Source: Purshia tridentata (lineage: Eukaryota; Streptophyta; Magnoliopsida; Rosales; Rosaceae). From it: 31,684 nucleotides of DNA. The position numbers and the translations under genes are program-made. The stretch covers positions 1 through 31,684 of the forward strand of contig QANT01005741.1 of NCBI GenBank assembly GCA_003254885.1. The letters run 5' to 3'. This document shows, piece by piece, positions 18,982 to 30,394 of this stretch (position 1 is the stretch's first letter; each line of letters begins with the position of its first letter). Under the pieces are notes generated by a model. It had not been told where the DNA came from, made no database searches, and saw only the letters and a list, made by a program, of their open reading frames with translations.

Positions 18982-19185
18982 ATTTTATGGCTGAAGGAAA
19001 TATACATTTAACATATAGGATGCTTCTTTTGTTGTGTGCATTGGGAGGAATAAATTGCTGCTGTTTACAACATGACCATAGTGTTTATCCTCCTCTTTTT
19101 TGATTGATGAACACTGAAATATGCTTGATAGTACTGGTGTCCTAATAAGTTCAACTTGTTGAGTAAATCGAACAGTGTATGCAAG

Positions 19186-20352
19186 ATGGCTGGTGTGAAA
19201 CGAAGAATTGATACTGATTCAGATAACCGTGCTCTTTACAAAGAACTGGATGAGGTTTCATGCCCTATCTGCATGGACCATCCACATAATGCCGTTCTGA
19301 TCCTTTGCAGTTCGCATGATAAGGGTTGCAGATCTTACATTTGTGATACAAGTTATAGGCATTCAAATTGTCTGGACCGTTTTAAAAAGTTGAGGGAAAA
19401 TACTAGAAACAGTCCTGTAGCCAGTTCTTTACCTATAAACCCTAATGGTTCTCGTAATACTTCTAACATGGGTTTGAGAACAGACTTGAATGAAGCTACT
19501 GAAAGTCACAACCTGATTGAAAGCAATACTGTAATATCTGTTAATTTACCTGGACCGCGACAACAAAATGGAATTCAAGATTTAAATAGGCCTTTAGAAA
19601 CACAAAGAGAGGGTGCTTTGGAAGTGGCTGATTCTGAGTCTTTTCAGGAAAGGGTTGATCATGATGAGTTGGATGCAGAGAATTCATCTGAGTCAAAATT
19701 GAGCTTGAAATGTCCTTTGTGCCGGGGAGCTGTTCTTGGCTGGGAGGTTGTGGAAGAGGCCAGAAAGTATCTTAATTTAAAGAAGCGAAGTTGCTCTAGG
19801 GAATCATGCTCATTTTTGGGTGGCTACCAGGAGTTGCGCCGGCATGCCAGGAGAGTTCACCCAACCACTCGACCCTCTGACATTGACCCATCTAGAGAAC
19901 GAGCCTGGCAACACCTTGAGCACCAGAGAGAGTTTGGTGATGTTGTCAGTGCTATTCATTCAGCCATTCCAGGTGCTGTTGTGGTTGGGGACTATGTTAT
20001 TGAAAATGGAGATAGGCTAGCCGGTGGAAGGGGAAGTGGTGGGGATGAAGCTAATGGGCCTTGGTGGACAACCCTGTTTTTGTTTCAGATGATAGGCTCA
20101 ATTGATCGTGCTGGGGAACCAAGGGCTCGATCAAGGGCTTGGACAAGACATCGGCGATCAGCAGGAGCTTTACCTGAGCGCCGGTTTCTTTGGGGTGAGA
20201 ATCTGTTGGGTCTTCAGGATGATGATGAAGATGAGGAGGAGGACGACGATGACGACTTGCATATATTTAATGGCAGAGATGAAGATATATCTCCAATCCC
20301 TAGAAGGCGTCGGCGTTTGACACGGTCAAGGTCAGATGAAGATCGACCATGA
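19186..20352 (+). CDS. DUF1644-family zinc-finger protein (388 aa)
   Basis: The start at ATG 19186 (MAGVKRRID) is the first in-frame Met. The frame continues upstream without one. The N-terminal half has C26-P-I-C29, then C41, C48, C53 and H59 in C-D-T-S-Y-R-H-S-N-C, the signature of the plant DUF1644 family. A second cluster is C176-P-L-C179, followed by a C2H2-like finger (C203-x4-C208-x11-H220-x4-H225). The split CPIC/CPLC pattern is RING-like, but E3 activity is not shown by the sequence. The C-terminus has a W-W-T-T-L-F-L-F patch, an Arg-rich stretch, a run of about 16 acidic residues (around 345-361) and an Arg/Ser tail that could be a nuclear signal. Family members have been linked to stress responses. 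The coding part is one exon, preceded by a long, probably spliced leader. Confidence 0.9.
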   Translation: MAGVKRRIDTDSDNRALYKELDEVSCPICMDHPHNAVLILCSSHDKGCRSYICDTSYRHSNCLDRFKKLRENTRNSPVASSLPINPNGSRNTSNMGLRTDLNEATESHNLIESNTVISVNLPGPRQQNGIQDLNRPLETQREGALEVADSESFQERVDHDELDAENSSESKLSLKCPLCRGAVLGWEVVEEARKYLNLKKRSCSRESCSFLGGYQELRRHARRVHPTTRPSDIDPSRERAWQHLEHQREFGDVVSAIHSAIPGAVVVGDYVIENGDRLAGGRGSGGDEANGPWWTTLFLFQMIGSIDRAGEPRARSRAWTRHRRSAGALPERRFLWGENLLGLQDDDEDEEEDDDDDLHIFNGRDEDISPIPRRRRRLTRSRSDEDRP

Positions 20353-21180
20353 AGATGTCTTTTTATCTGGTAAAATTTCCAGTTCACAAAAAGTTGATAT
20401 GTACTGGAATTGTATATGAGATTGCCTGTGGCTGACCCCATTGGTGTCTTTGCCATTATTGTTCCACTAACTGCAGAAACTGCCATTTAGACAAGATCTT
20501 CTGCGGCCAAGAACCCCATCAACTTGTTGGCACTTGGAACAGAGTTCAAAATGATCGTGAGATGATTGCTATTCTGGACTTGACCGGGGTTCTGTTGGGC
20601 CAGTGTTCTCGTCACATCGGGTAGAGGAAATGAGCCGAACTCTCTTTCAAGTTGGTAAAGGCTGACCACTACAAGTTAAATTATTTCATTTTCAGTGGAG
20701 ACGAAGTTGATGCATTGTGATTCCTATTCTGGACTTGTATGGCATAAATTAGTAGTTGATAAAAATTCAGTTCATCTGTATTTATGTATGTAATCTTTTT
20801 AGCAATTGTTTGTTCTAAAATGTAAAAGGGTTTATGTGGCAATGAAATTTGCATTTGAAGTATTATGTTCCTCATAGCATTTTGGATAAGATGATGAATC
20901 GTTTTGACTTTGGCTCGTAAGGAAAATGTTAAAACATTGATTAAATAATATTCTACTCTGGAACTCATTCACCTGAGTGTGGCTATCGAAAACACTGAGC
21001 ATGGGAAAACTGAACGGCCTTAATATATTCTGGACGTATATAAAATAGCTTCTGAGAAATGTTGTTGAAGACGATAAAAAGCAGACTTGGCTATGACAAG
21101 AAGAACCTATTGACCGAACAAAATCTGCTGGGGCAACCATGATCATTCATTTGATAACAATTAATGTTAAAATCGCGTCT
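20353..21180. other. 3' region of the DUF1644 gene
   Basis: Probable 3' UTR to about 20830 and beyond. Minus-strand frames here (20487-20669, 20681-20968, 20832-21146) have no recognised domain, no ATG context and no conserved motif, and I do not support them as genes. Confidence 0.5.
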
Positions 21181-22980
21181 ATAATGAAGCCTCTTAGGAC
21201 ACGTGTGAGTTAAGTTTCCATGAGTAAAGTGGCCACAATTATTGGCTGAACCTAGGAATGGTGAAGATGTTGATTACTTGATTTGGTTGTAGACTTTGTC
21301 TGTGACAATTGAAATGCTGATGCACGCTTGAGTGGTCGAATAAAACTCCTAGGATCATTGCTCATTTCATAACTCGCAGCAACATTACAAACCAAGCATA
21401 TGCCTCGGGCTACTTGAATGTGGGACATGAATGACCCGAGTAAACATGAGGTTGGTTGTGTTTGTGTTTGTGTTGCGTAACATTCTGAAGTGTGTGCCTG
21501 AACCTGAGAGAGAGAACGTGGATGGGTATACAACCAAGAGACCCAAGCGCCATATGAATGAGAAAATAGGGACAGGCTTGGTGGTGAGAGCAACTTATTC
21601 CCTTCCTTAATGGAGGGATTGAATAGGCAGATAGCTTACACAATCAAACAGTACCCATCAGCTCCGGCATTAAAAATAAAATCCAAAGCTTAGAGGAGCA
21701 TCAGCATGAGACACATCACCCTTTTCATATTGAACTGTGCATCAAGCACAATCTCACTCGTTGAATTTATAATCGACGGTCGAGATCAGTGGAATTGCAT
21801 ATGCAGTTGCTGCCACAAATTAAGGGGAGCTACGTTAGTACCATCAAAACCCAATGAAAATGAGAGGGCAGAGAAGCTCAGACACAGACAAAAGCTCGAC
21901 AAACTTGGCCTCTTAGTTTAGTTTTTACACCAAGTCACCAAGTAATTAAAATATAGTTGTGTGCATCTTACCAGAGCATATCTGCATATGATCTCAAATC
22001 ATCCCCATGTGATCAGCACAAATATGCCCCAGGCCTAAAATATCTCCTTCCCCACATGCTCAACCAACATGGTATATTTATTCAATATTAGGTTTTGACT
22101 GACACACACACACAACACAGACACATATGTGTGTGGAGAGTGAGACAGATAGAGAATTGCCTGGAAATGTAGCCATTTTTATTCTTTCTCAAAACTTATT
22201 CAGGCCAAATAGCCAAAATATAACATTGATGACCCTTTTCTTCATTTGAAAAAATTTCTATAAATTTGCATTTATAGTCTGTTAGGGAACATGGCCTCTT
22301 ACATCCCCCAAATCCCTTCCTTTTTGTTTAATCTAATTTTAATGTTTAAATATGAATCCGAGTATAGAATCCATTTTTGTGTCTTCCTGCTTGGCAGTCA
22401 CTGTGCAAGGGCCTGTATTCTAGCTCACAAATTATTATGTTATGCTTGGTGGTGCAATAATTGATCCTGCTTGCCAGAATCACTTACCTTTTTTTTTCTT
22501 TTTTTTTTTCCTGGTGAATATATTTGCAACCATTTCCAGAATTCACTAGAGTATGGTAGAATAGTAATTATCACATCCAAGTAGATCTTGGACTAGTAAA
22601 TCTGTAGGGCCTTAAAATTGGGGACCAATGGGATTGATGAACCATAAACTTACGAGTGTATGGCTAAAAGAAATGACACCAGGGCTAAACACATCCTGGT
22701 TCTTAGTTAAATCAAATATTTTCCTCAACACCCACCACACTATCGTATTATATATTTTGCCCATGTTACAAGGAATCTCAAGCCATCACAAGCCAATACT
22801 TCCCTACCCATTGCTTAGTTGTCTGATCACCATCCTTCTTAGATTGACTTCAATTTCCTTTGTCTTCTTCTTCTAAAGGTTTCAAAGACTAGACAGGAAT
22901 CTTGAGCATGCAGACAGCATAGATAGATCTCTCTGTGCTGTCCATTCGACCAAAACAGTCATCTACTTATCACTCTTCAC
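21181..22980. other. Intergenic region, no gene recognised
   Basis: Contains a G-box-like ACACGTGT near 21200, short CA repeats near 22103 and T-rich runs near 22490-22510. The minus-strand frames at 21252-21643 and plus-strand frames at 21706-21921 and 22628-22876 lack family features. The last 200 bp are the promoter of the next gene. Confidence 0.5.
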
Positions 22981-22990
22981 AATCACTGCA

Positions 22991-22999
22991 CTATATAAA
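22991..22999 (+). promoter_or_regulatory. TATA box of the uncharacterised three-exon gene
   Basis: CTATATAAAG lies about 300 bp before the open frame. Transcription would start near 23020-23030, leaving a leader of about 270 bp or a spliced leader (possible donors CAG|GTAAAA at 23029/23030 and ATG|GTAACA at 23205/23206; acceptor TTTCAG at 23298-23303). Confidence 0.5.
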
Positions 23000-23290
23000 G
23001 AGGCTCTAAACACAAGCATAGCCATGCAGGTAAAACAGTGTGATTTGGTAGTCAAACAATGCATTATGTCTTGCATTCCCATCAAAACTGATGTCTCTCA
23101 TGTGACTTATAATATAGCAGATTCTTCAATGGCTCTTTAAAGCTATACAACTACAAGCAAAGGAGGAAAATTCTGGTCCTACCAGCAAGAAAGAAACAAC
23201 AAATGGTAACAGAAAATGTTTCACATCCCATTTCCCAAACAATTACCTTAGCCTATATTTTGAGTCTTAACTAACTAATTTGTGTACTTC

Positions 23291-24503
23291 ATGTTCATTT
23301 CAGATAAAGAAGCTAAACCAAATTACATAATTGTGATTGAGCGTGGCGGTGTTGGTGTTGGTGTTTATCGGAAATCAAAAAGAATTGAAGAAAGCAAACT
23401 GGGTGGTAGGAAGTTTAAGCCTTTTGCCTTTCTATGTCGAAGGGATGATGTGGCAAAGGCTTGCTTTTATAGTACTCTTCAATTAAAGAGACTTGGTTGC
23501 TTAAATAGAAGGCAGAGTTGGATTAGGTCCATGAAGATCATGAAGAAAGAAGATGTTGCTCGAGGTCTAGGCATTAGTAACAAGGTGGATTCGGCTAATA
23601 TTGTAGGCAATAAGGTCTTACCAGTAAGCGACTCAACTTTATCAACCACAACTAACACAAATGAGCAAGGTGGCACATCAGAGAAGAAAGAAAGGCTTAA
23701 GGGGGACAAAGCCAAAACCATATCAAGAATGAAGGAGCTACTAAGATGGGCTGCTGCTGCAAAATCAGAGAAGGGAGGAAAATTCATTGCTCGAAAGGTA
23801 TTTTTTGTTTTCTTCTCATATAAAATATTGCCAATTGTTGTTGAAGTAGGAAAATGAATCATTACTAGTCTTTTTTCACATAGATTTAGATATTTTGTAT
23901 TGGATGAAGAGTTTGTACTTGGGATATTGATAATGAATTTGAGAGAAACAGGTCCACCATAATACTAGTTAGCCATATGTTGTTGTTAAACGTGCAACTA
24001 CTGGACCAAAAAAACTTAAGCTCGACTAGAAAGTGTAGTAAATGTGATGGTTCATAATCCTAACATTATTTCCTAGTTGCTTGATTATGGGCTTACAAAA
24101 TGATGTTTATCCATTCAGGTTATGCAATTTCGAAATCTTGGAACTTTGAAAGCAGTACCAGATGATGATGAACTCAGCAATGACTCACCTAAGATCAGCT
24201 TCCGATGGGATGTGGAGAGCTGCTCCACCACCTCCTCTGCCTATTCAGCACTTTCAGTGGCATCTTCATTGAAGAATGAACAAATTGTGAGCATTCAATC
24301 TTTGAACTCAACAAAGTTTGAAGACCCAGATCACATGCAACCAAGGAAAGGGAGTTGGATCACCACAGACTCAGAATGTAAGACATGCTCAACCCCCTCT
24401 TTTATTTATTTATTTGTTGGTTTAAAATTGAACTTGCTAGGCCTCTATTCAACTAACCCAGAATTATTTTTTGTTTTGGACAGTTGTGGTGCTAGAGCTA
24501 TGA
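23291..24503 (+). CDS. Uncharacterised plant protein, three coding exons
   Basis: Exons are 23291-23797, 24119-24377 and 24484-24503 with clean GT...AG junctions, giving about 261 aa. The family is not named here. The part from about residue 140 looks most protein-like: a basic helix [19 protein letters not shown], then [17 protein letters not shown], then [21 protein letters not shown], ending D-S-E-F-V-V-L-E-L. The C-terminus is reached only through the 20-nt last exon. There is no signal peptide or membrane segment. The start is uncertain. The ATG at 23291 lies just before an acceptor-like TTTCAG, so the first residues may be leader, and a second candidate is the Met at 23531 (MKIMKKED). 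Confidence 0.7.
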
Positions 24504-25228
24504 AGAAGGAAAGTCGAAGAGCTATTCTTCCAGGGTTGCACTGATCAACTGCCTAGTGATTGTATCATAATTATGGAATGAGGATTTTAAATTTTGTGAG
24601 AGATCAAGGAATTTAAATGTAAAATTCAATGCAAGGATCTTATATGTACCTTCTTAATGAATGAGGCCTATTATAATCTAACCCACAGTCCTCCATGTAT
24701 GTATATACTACTAATTGAGCATATATTGGTGAATGATTTATATATGTGGAGTGGACCTCGCACAATATTCCAAATTGGCATCATATTTGGGGGTGCTAGT
24801 TTGAGTAAACTCATTGTGTGGTCTCAATATCTGCATTTAAAGTTTTGCCCACAATTAATCAAAACTGATTTCCAAATCTTACAACATTTTGTGTGGTGGG
24901 TTTGCTATTAGAGATTATATGGAGTTTCTTGTAATGCTTTTTTCATTACACCCGAGGGTAAAATTGAAAATTTTCACAAATGTTATTTAGACGCAAAACT
25001 CATATTTTAGCCTTCAACTGGACCGGGTCAAGTTCCAAATCCGGAAGATAACCCAGACCCATCTCATCTGTAATAAGAGCAGAAGTCAAAGAGGTCCAAA
25101 AAATTAGGCGATGCGTGGGCCACAAAGTAGGCGGAATGCTACATAATGGGAGGCCTTAAATATGCTGAAAATTTTACTTGGCCAAAAAAAAATAATAATA
25201 ATGAAAATTTCTACCGGTCAACTACTTT
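24504..25228. other. Downstream region of the three-exon gene
   Basis: Probable 3' UTR to about 24660, then AT-rich sequence without a recognisable gene. The frame at 24657-24911 has no family features. Confidence 0.5.
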
Positions 25229-25231
25229 TTA

Positions 25232-25960
25232 GAGCCAGTTTGGAATTGCTGTGTGGTGAGAAAAAGTTGCTGTAGCTGTGTAGTGAGAAAAAGCTGCTGT
25301 GAGGTAAAAGAGTTAAATGTTTAGTAAACTGTGTTTTTAAAAGTGCTGAATCTTAAAAACAGCAGTATAATGTTTGGTAAATTTTGATGTAAAAGTGCTG
25401 TGACTATGTATAGTGACCAAAATAGACATAGTGCTGAAAGTGCATTTTAATCTTTTGTTTGGTAAAACAAGAATGCTTTCACCTGCTTTTTTAACTTTTA
25501 ATTATGATTTTTTTACTTTTTTTTATGTTTTGTTTTTTCTAACTTTTATTTATAATTTATTTTCTAAGTTTTGTTTATGATTTTTTTAGTAAAAATTATT
25601 CTCGTGACTTACATATATAAAACTCAATTTATATTAATATTTTTATCATTGTATTTTGTTAATTAAAAGGTAATTATGCTATTAAAATTTAAAAATATTA
25701 CTATAATTTTTTAATGAGAGGGATAAAGATTGTCATTTTTTAAATTGGGTGAGGGCAATTTCATAAGTTATTGTTGCTTTCCCCCACAACAGATTTTGAA
25801 AGCATCTCTTTAGCTGCTTTACTCTAACTTCCAAAATTTGTTTTTTCCCACCTCTGTTTTCAAAATAAACAGATTTTACTTTATTAACCAAATACCAAAA
25901 ACTGCTTTAAGGTAGAAATAAGCAACTTATTTTCAAGGCATCTCAACCCTAAACTGACAC
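25232..25960. mobile_element. PIF/Harbinger-like MITE, 729 bp
   Basis: The left end GAGCCAGTTTGGAATTG and the right end read on the other strand, GTGTCAGTTTAGGGTTG, agree at 13 of 17 positions. The flanks carry a TTA triplet on both sides (25229-25231 and 25961-25963), which fits the 3-bp target duplication of PIF/Harbinger (Tourist) elements. G-x-G-x-C-A-G-T-T-T ends are of that type. The interior is AT-rich with internal direct repeats (GTGTGGTGAGAAAAAG and GTGTAGTGAGAAAAAG near 25250-25290) and no open frame. Confidence 0.7.
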
Positions 25961-25963
25961 TTA

Positions 25964-26890
25964 ATCTCCTATATATGCTTTGAGATATAAACAATTTTTT
26001 GCTAATACACAACACAATATTTATAGATATAGGACCATAGGCGTTAAATCTAACTGTTACATATTGGGTTCATAATATGTGAATATTAAACGATTTAATT
26101 CAAGTATTTTGAACTTAACTTGAGCTTGAATTTAGCACAAGTTGAGTATGAATTGAGAATTCAATTTGATGTTTCAACCCATTAAGTAGACCAAGTTACA
26201 CCCCTCAAATTGGACCAAGGCAAAGGCACTTATTAGTCACACAAAAAGCATTGTTTTAAGTTTGCTTGTGTTTGTTGAGTAAGTAGGAGTAAGAGAGAGT
26301 TGTCAATTACCCTGAAAAATGGAAATATAATTGAAGTGTTTGCAGGTATGCAGCATGCACAGTAGCACATTTACACTATAAGTAATCATCTACAAATTCT
26401 TTTGCCTCACATTCATTCAAACACACATCTAACTAACTCATGTAATTATCTAATTAACATGTCTGATTGCAACCCATATGACACTAAAAAAATTATTATG
26501 ATTCAAATTGTCAAGTAAAAATGTTCTAGCCAATCCTTTGGGTGTAAAAATTTTCAAATTAATCTAAGATTGTGATTTATTAGTTTTATATTGAAAGTAT
26601 GTATATCATCAAAACAAAACAACCAATGTTTGGACCGGATAACATGAGAAAGTTGAAGAAAGTTGAAGAAAGGAAACAAGAGTCAAGTGGAGGCTGTGGA
26701 GTGGAGTGAAACGTCTGTTTCCTCATTGATGCCTTGAAAAGGCCATAAACAATAAAAGCCCCATACTATTACCCGGTGTGTGTCGAAGTCAAACTCCAAC
26801 TACCTCCCTTTCATCTCTCTAACCCATCTCCTCCTACCTCTCACCCTCTCTCCCTCTCTCCCTCTCTCTGTCTCTGCCTTTGCAAATCCC
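25964..26890. other. Upstream region and leader of the F-box gene
   Basis: AT-rich and featureless to about 26630. A short tandem GAAAGTTGAA repeat lies near 26648-26670. The leader from about 26780 is a pyrimidine-rich patch (CTCTCTCCCTCTCTCC and similar). No second gene is seen. Confidence 0.5.
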
Positions 26891-26898
26891 TAAAAACC

Positions 26899-28074
26899 AT
26901 GACCTCAATCAGCCACCTGAGCTCAGACCTCACCGAGCTGATCTTCTCCTACCTCCCCATCCCAACTCTCATCCGAGCCTCCACCGTCTGCAAGCTCTGG
27001 CAATCCATCATCTCCTCCTCCACCTTCTCCGCCACCCATTCCCACCACCCCTGGTTCTTCCTCTACGGCATCCACAACACCTCCTCCAAAAACAATCAGT
27101 CCTTCGCCTTCGACCCTCTCTCCAACCTCTGGTTCCGTCTTCCCACACCCACCTTCCCATCCCACCCAATATCCTCCTCCTCTTCTTGCTTTCTCGGCGT
27201 CGATGGCTTCTTCCTCGTCACCGCCCCCTACTTCACCTACTCTCACATTCTCAAGCGCGCCTGGCACTCCACCTCTCCTCTCCGATTCTCCCGCATCAAC
27301 CCTCTTATTGGCGTTTTCAATTCTGGGACTTGTGGGTTAAATGATTCCAATCTACCCAGCTTCATCGTTGTTGGTGGGGTTCGATTCATCGGCAATCTCG
27401 TGGACATCGAGGACCGTTTGGCTGCGGAGATATACAATCCTCAGTCGGATTCTTGGCAGCTTTGTCCTCCTCTCCCGGCCGATTTTCGATCCGGTAACTC
27501 CTCCCAGTCCTTGTCCTCGGCCTTGTTCGAAGGTAGATTCTACGTTTTCGGAATCTACTCCTGCTTCATTTCCTCATTTGATCTCCACACCCATGTTTGG
27601 AGCGAGGTCCAGACGCTTAGGCCACCTGGGGTCGTCTTCTCGTTCTTGATTGCGTGCCGGGACCGGCTTGTTTTGGCCGGAATCTGCAATGGGCCACTTG
27701 GGTCCTCCTTCAATTTGTGGAAGATTGAGGAGGCGACCATGGAGTTCAGTGAGATTGCTATAATGCCTCAGGACTTGTTGTATAGCTTGTTTGATGGTGA
27801 AGAAGATGATAAATTTGCGAGCTTGAAATGTGTGGGGTTGGGTAATCTCATATACGTGTTTAACGAGGAGTACCATAAGAAGTACCCAGCTTGCGTCTGC
27901 GAGATTAGCAATGGGTCTGGAAGGTGTAGCTGGAGGAGAGTGCCCCAATTGCCTTCACCTGTTAATAAGTTTCACAAAGTTATTAGCTTTTGTTCGACGG
28001 TCTCGCTCAGTAATATTCTTCAGAGTGAAGTGGGAGGAGCCGTTGGTCCAGTGCAGCCTATGTTGACCGACTGA
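26899..28074 (+). CDS. F-box/kelch-repeat protein (391 aa)
   Basis: Intronless. ATG 26899 ([11 protein letters not shown]) is chosen because the frame upstream lacks any ATG and the F-box begins right after it. Residues of about 6-45 form an F-box ([20 protein letters not shown], then V-C-K-L-W-Q-S-I), which binds a SKP1-like adaptor in an SCF ubiquitin ligase. The rest contains degenerate kelch units, for example V-V-G-G-V-R-F...[11 protein letters not shown] (about 157-192) and F-E-G-R-F-Y-V-F-G...S-F-D-L-H-T-H-V-W (about 210-236), expected to fold as a beta-propeller for substrate binding. The layout resembles Arabidopsis At3g24760-type proteins (from memory, not tested). The substrate is unknown. 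The codons are notably C-rich at the 5' end, unlike the AT-rich surroundings. Confidence 0.9.
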   Translation: MTSISHLSSDLTELIFSYLPIPTLIRASTVCKLWQSIISSSTFSATHSHHPWFFLYGIHNTSSKNNQSFAFDPLSNLWFRLPTPTFPSHPISSSSSCFLGVDGFFLVTAPYFTYSHILKRAWHSTSPLRFSRINPLIGVFNSGTCGLNDSNLPSFIVVGGVRFIGNLVDIEDRLAAEIYNPQSDSWQLCPPLPADFRSGNSSQSLSSALFEGRFYVFGIYSCFISSFDLHTHVWSEVQTLRPPGVVFSFLIACRDRLVLAGICNGPLGSSFNLWKIEEATMEFSEIAIMPQDLLYSLFDGEEDDKFASLKCVGLGNLIYVFNEEYHKKYPACVCEISNGSGRCSWRRVPQLPSPVNKFHKVISFCSTVSLSNILQSEVGGAVGPVQPMLTD

Positions 28075-30060
28075 TTGCTTCCTTGGTTTTCTGGTATGAA
28101 TTGATGACCCTCTTCTTTTATATCTTTCTTTGCTTGCGTTATTGGGATATTGGTATTGTCTTAAAATTTTTTGAGTTTGCAATTGCTGTTTGTAAGGTTG
28201 CTTTTGGTGGGTTAAGTAGGAATTGGTGAAGTCATGACTCTGTGGTATCTGAATACATGTGTATTCAGTTAACAAGGTCTTTTATGCCAAATTTAGAGAA
28301 GATCAATGTAGTTGAGGCTTGATAGTACCAGAAAACTTAGGCATCATGTTGAGTTTGTGCAAATATGGTAAAGTTTCACCAAAGATTGGTAAATTGATAG
28401 AAAAAATTAGAAGAAAGATTCAATTAATTGGAAAAACCAGTGTTAACTCATTCACAAACCTAAATATCATAATCCATAACTCCATATACACCCAAATTTG
28501 AATCACAGTCGACGGCTAACTTAAAAGCTAATAAAGTTTGGGCTCACATCAAAATTGAATCTACTTTTCATGAATTATGAAAATTGAATGGAAATCACAG
28601 CCCTTTTACTTGTATGTTTAGAGCATTACATTTTTGAGCATCAACATGATTTTGAGCCTTGATCAATTGACTTTGCAGTTAAATTTTGGACTTTGTCTTG
28701 AATGGGATTGTCCAGTGGATTGTTTAATGAGCTGAGATTCTCAGGTTTTCTACCGTGTAGGCATATACACTGTGTGTTTGTGCATACTGCTTGTATTATT
28801 ATGGTTGCAATAATAATTCCATTTTTCTGTCTTTGCCACAAGTCTGTGCTCCATAGGATATATATAACTTTTGGTTATTGATCTGGACATGTGATCCAAT
28901 AGTGTTTGTGGAGATTTCAGGCCTTGAATCATGTAGAGCATATCTAGTGTTGAATGGCGTCTGACCTCCCCAGTTTTGAGGGGTTACCATGACACTTGGT
29001 GTTTATGCAGTCGTTTTCCCCATTAAGTGCATGTACATTCACAAGCAAACAAAGTAAATGCATGTCTCTGAATTCAGGAGGAATAGCAAATGGGTCTTCC
29101 AATGGGATTAACATTTCATTGTCCACACCTTGTTTGACAGCAATGCAGATGACGACGTTGCAAGATTGATTAAATGTGTAGATGATCACAGTTTTATAGC
29201 GGCTATAGCCGTCCTTTGTTTAGGCAAGGTTTAAGAAGCTGTCATTATAGCAGACGAGCAAATTGATTCATGGCACGACATTCTCGTCTCGTTTAATGAC
29301 TTCCACCTTGTATTCTTCTGCTTCATTTGTTCAGTGATCTGATGCAATTGGATGTAGTAATATGTCAGATAACCCTGATATTTGATAAACGTTTTGTAAA
29401 CTACAATGTATTTGGGTTCAATGAAATTATTTGATCGTAGAATCAAGTCAGTTTCATCCTAAATCATTTGATAAATTGCATCACAAACGTAGAATATGTT
29501 TCGTAAAAGTAAACATATGGATTAATCCACACAACAAAAAGAATAATGAATGTTTCCAAACACGATTAACGAGGAAACTAAACGAATAATCAAGATTGGT
29601 CAGCGTGCAGTCAATCACAAAATTTACCTCTCAAAACATGTATTTAAAGTGAATTCTCTCAATGCCAGAAGTAAAAAAACAGATGTCATTGTTTTCAAAT
29701 GTCAAGTATCAAACCATGGCGAAAAAATACTCGTTTTAAAAGATGGTACAAAACCTTTTTGATATTTATATACATAATTTTTATATCCTTTGCATTTATC
29801 ATTTGACCAAAATATAATTTTTTGCATTTATTTGATTTTTTGAGCAGTGAGGAGAAATAGTCAATTAGAGTGACGAGAGGAGCTAGGACGCGTAGGCAAT
29901 TCAATCCTGACCGTTAGTTGTTCTGAAACGGAGCGATCGAGCAAACATTCTGTGACTTCTGTTCTGCCAATTTATTCTGTTGCACAAAAAACCAATTTTT
30001 TTTTTTTGGTTAAAAAGCAAAAAAAGCAAATCTAATGGGTTTGGAGCAAAAGCTTTTACA
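28075..30060. other. Intergenic region between the F-box and Alba genes
   Basis: Probably 3' UTR for the first few hundred bases, then no gene recognised. The many frames of 60-106 codons on both strands have no domain and no consistent start. GGCTATAGCC near 29202 is a 10-bp palindrome. No mobile-element ends were identified. Confidence 0.5.
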
Positions 30061-30080
30061 TATAAGGCCATTAAAGGGCC

Positions 30081-30199
30081 TGGGCTTCTCAATTGCGTGC
30101 TTGAGGTTTTAGCTTCTTCTTTTTTAACCGCCTCACTCTCTCACTCTCTCACTTCGCTCGCGCTCTCTCGTCTTCTTCTCCGCTAGGGTTTTAGGGTTT
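30081..30199 (+). promoter_or_regulatory. Site II and telo-box motifs before the Alba gene
   Basis: TGGGCT at 30081-30086 (site II type) and the reverse telo-box TAGGGTTTTAGGGTTTT at about 30184-30200 precede the ATG at 30272, followed by a CT-rich leader. This pair is common in promoters of plant ribosomal and RNA-handling genes. Confidence 0.6.
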
Positions 30200-30271
30200 T
30201 CTCTCATTCAGTTCACGCTACTACCTTCTCTCCCTCTCTCTCCCAAATCCAAAATCTACTAGTCAGAAGCC

Positions 30272-30394
30272 ATGGACAGGTACCAGAGGGTCGAGAAGCC
30301 GAAGCCCGAATTGCCCATCAGCGAGAATGAGATCCGTATCACTACCCAAGGTGCTATCAGAAACTACATCAGCTACGCCACCACTCTGCTTCAG
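30272..30394 (+). CDS. Alba-family DNA/RNA-binding protein, first coding exon (partial)
   Basis: The exon encodes 41 residues starting MDRYQRVEKPKPELPISENE and containing I-R-I-T-T-Q-G-A-I-R-N-Y-I-S-Y-A-T-T-L-L-Q. This is the N-terminal strand and helix of the plant Alba domain (At1g29250/At2g34160 type). It ends in phase 0 at CAG|GTTTAT (30394/30395). No continuation of the Alba domain was found up to the window end, so intron 1 is at least 1.29 kb and the rest of the gene lies outside. Alba proteins bind nucleic acids and in plants act on mRNA and on chromatin R-loops. Confidence 0.92.

Noticed and set aside
21252..21643. Two overlapping minus-strand frames of 113 and 77 aa
   Set aside because: No recognised domain and no promoter or splice pattern. 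They are Ser/His-rich translations of low-complexity sequence.
26923..27267. Gly/Glu-rich antisense frame in the F-box gene
   Set aside because: It is the direct consequence of the C-rich sense codons. No start context and no domain.
28955..29465. Several short minus-strand frames between the F-box and Alba genes
   Set aside because: Lengths are near random expectation and no family features are seen.
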